Source: Salegentibacter sp. R32
GTDB taxonomy: Bacteria > Bacteroidota > Bacteroidia > Flavobacteriales > Flavobacteriaceae
Reading direction: 5' to 3'
DNA: 64,000 nucleotides
NCBI RefSeq assembly: GCF_008692195.1
Contig: NZ_RXOM01000014.1
Coordinates: 1 to 64,000 of the forward strand
In this document: positions 62,736 to 64,000 of the stretch, in pieces
Numbering within the stretch: the first letter of the stretch is position 1
Layout of the letters: every line of letters begins with the position of its first letter
Program-made: the position numbers and the translations under genes
Notes under the pieces: model-generated
Told to the model about the DNA's origin: nothing
Database searches by the model: none
What the model saw: the letters and a program-made list of their open reading frames with translations, nothing else

Positions 62736-63998
62736 TTACTCTTTCACGATTTTTTTAACCTGTTTGTTGCCCTGTTGATTGGTGGTTTCGATGAGGTAGA
62801 GCCCTGAAGGGAGCTTTTCGATGTCAATGCTGTTCTTGCCGGTGTTAAGTTTTCCCTGTTTGACCCGTTGGCCGGTAATGGTGTACATACGGTAACGACT
62901 AGGCGATAAAACCGAGACGTGAATAGAACGGTTGGCCGGGTTGGGCCATAGTTTTATGCTTTGTGTTTTCCAAGTGCTTGTCCCCAGCTCGGGGCAGGGC
63001 TCGGTGGCGTACTTGGCGATAAAAAAGTTGGTATTGGAAGGGTTGGGGTTCATTACCTGCCCTCCATTGCTATCATTGAGGATGTGTTCAAACTGCCCGC
63101 CGATGAGGACATCGCCATTGGCATCAATTACCAGGGCAGAACCCCTATCGGGATGGCCATTGTTGCCGGCTATAAAATCAAGGCCGGTACAGTCTCCTGT
63201 AGTTTTATCGAAAGTTGCTAAAAGAATTTCTGTACCTTCTCCTGAATTATTGATGTTGACAGTTTGATTCCCCCAATTCACTTGTGTTGCACCCTGATCT
63301 GTAAGGTAAAGTGTATTGCCTTTTAATTGAATATCCCCTCGACTCCAACCAGACCCATAATCATTGTAAGAAAACCAATCTACTTGTGTAGCATCAGGAT
63401 TGGTTTTCATCACAAAACTTGGGGCTATTTGTTCAGAGATAGTCTGCCCTAAAAAGGTATCATAACCATAACCTAAAAAAACCCCCCCCATATAAATATT
63501 ATTCTCGTTATCAAAATCTAGCCCGTATATGGTGCTGCCTAAGCCTTGGAAAGAGGTGGTGTTTTGCCGGAGCCACTGAAAATTACCCTGAGCATCAAAA
63601 CTGGAGAGATAAAACGAACCGGAAACCTGTTGACCGCCTATTGTATCAGAACTGGGTTGGCTTCCGTTTGCAGACCTCCTTCCCGTAAAATAATAATGGC
63701 CATTATAGGGGTTTCGGTACATTTTTAAAGAGGACCATGCATAGCCTGTTAATTGCATATCCAAATAAGTGCCTCCCAGAAAATTACCGTTACTATCGTA
63801 TTTTAAAATATGATAGGTATTTCCGGGTCTAGTATTTACATAATTTCCATTATCGTATGATCCGGAAGGGATACTAACCAACCAGTGTAGCTCTTCACTG
63901 CTCTTGTCTATGGTCATACCAACGGAACCAAATTCAGTAGCGCCACCTCCCAACGTAGAAGAACTATCCCTATCCATAGGTTGTTCGAACCAAAGCAT
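62736..63998 (-). CDS. T9SS-secreted tandem paralog 4 (5' end outside the window)
   Basis: The frame runs off the right edge. The visible 420 residues begin at MLWFEQPMDRDSSSTLGGGA, an internal Met that corresponds to residue ~165 of the paralogs, so it is not the true start. It is a mosaic: GRRSANGSQPSSDTIGGQQV resembles paralog 3, NDYGSGWSRGDIQLKG matches paralog 2, and NINNSGEGTEILLATFDKTT resembles paralog 1. The sorting domain is shared. The array probably continues beyond the window. Confidence 0.85.
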   Translation of the reverse strand: MLWFEQPMDRDSSSTLGGGATEFGSVGMTIDKSSEELHWLVSIPSGSYDNGNYVNTRPGNTYHILKYDSNGNFLGGTYLDMQLTGYAWSSLKMYRNPYNGHYYFTGRRSANGSQPSSDTIGGQQVSGSFYLSSFDAQGNFQWLRQNTTSFQGLGSTIYGLDFDNENNIYMGGVFLGYGYDTFLGQTISEQIAPSFVMKTNPDATQVDWFSYNDYGSGWSRGDIQLKGNTLYLTDQGATQVNWGNQTVNINNSGEGTEILLATFDKTTGDCTGLDFIAGNNGHPDRGSALVIDANGDVLIGGQFEHILNDSNGGQVMNPNPSNTNFFIAKYATEPCPELGTSTWKTQSIKLWPNPANRSIHVSVLSPSRYRMYTITGQRVKQGKLNTGKNSIDIEKLPSGLYLIETTNQQGNKQVKKIVKE

Positions 63999-64000
63999 AG

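Noticed and set aside
1-64000. tRNA, rRNA or known riboswitch genes
   Set aside because: None recognised by eye on either strand. A covariance search would be needed to exclude short ones.

Overview
The window is AT-rich DNA from a marine-type Flavobacteriia/Bacteroidota genome. The evidence is several TAnnTTTG -7 promoter boxes, secreted proteins with a C-terminal type IX secretion sorting domain, LytS/LytTR signalling, lipoproteins with short lipoboxes, the palindromic and GAGCGNAGTC-type intergenic repeats of this group, and a pectin/rhamnose gene cluster of flavobacterial type. No rRNA or tRNA gene was seen.

Left part (1-12.4 kb): accessory DNA with a DUF6266 C-terminus, a LuxR-type regulator, LRR and FISUMP/TPR proteins, secreted hypotheticals and long duplicated intergenic blocks. 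Its centre is a two-gene minus-strand operon that looks horizontally acquired because it is visibly GC-richer than its surroundings. It encodes an ECF-type sigma factor with an extra C-terminal helix-turn-helix domain (9413-10201) and, one base later, a compact Cas12f/TnpB-like protein (8314-9411) that has lost the RuvC catalytic residues and the C-terminal zinc finger/RuvC-III part. Upstream lies a highly structured RNA-like element behind a Bacteroidota promoter box (about 10337-10507, minus). This has the architecture of a dCas12f-sigma RNA-guided transcription system and is the most interesting feature here. The guide sequence and its target could not be assigned from sequence alone.

12.4-25.2 kb: a defence island. 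A membrane-anchored PD-(D/E)xK protein precedes a type I restriction-modification locus with several oddities. hsdM carries an in-frame amber stop, rhuM is cut short, and hsdS is fused through a repeat-encoded linker to a GIY-YIG nuclease domain. Three non-hsd genes (DUF262, DUF3696-like ATPase, unknown protein with a RelE-like tail) sit between hsdS and an intact hsdR.

25.2-32.8 kb: ordinary single genes (small membrane protein, YdeI-like, TauE/SafE permease, lipoproteins, DUF6268-like protein) and a LytS/LytTR two-component pair.

33.2-57.1 kb, all plus strand: L-rhamnose catabolism (isomerase, kinase, aldolase-lactaldehyde dehydrogenase fusion, L-lactate dehydrogenase, NCS1-type permease), followed by secreted pectin/rhamnogalacturonan enzymes (GH28, DUF4450, a beta-propeller glycosidase, a six-hairpin-type lipoprotein, PL22, GH106, GH105). 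Together they would cut rhamnogalacturonan oligosaccharides to rhamnose and unsaturated galacturonate and turn rhamnose into DHAP and pyruvate. No SusC/SusD pair lies in the window.

57.1-64 kb, minus strand: at least four tandem, near-identical, mosaic T9SS-secreted paralogs, the last running off the end.
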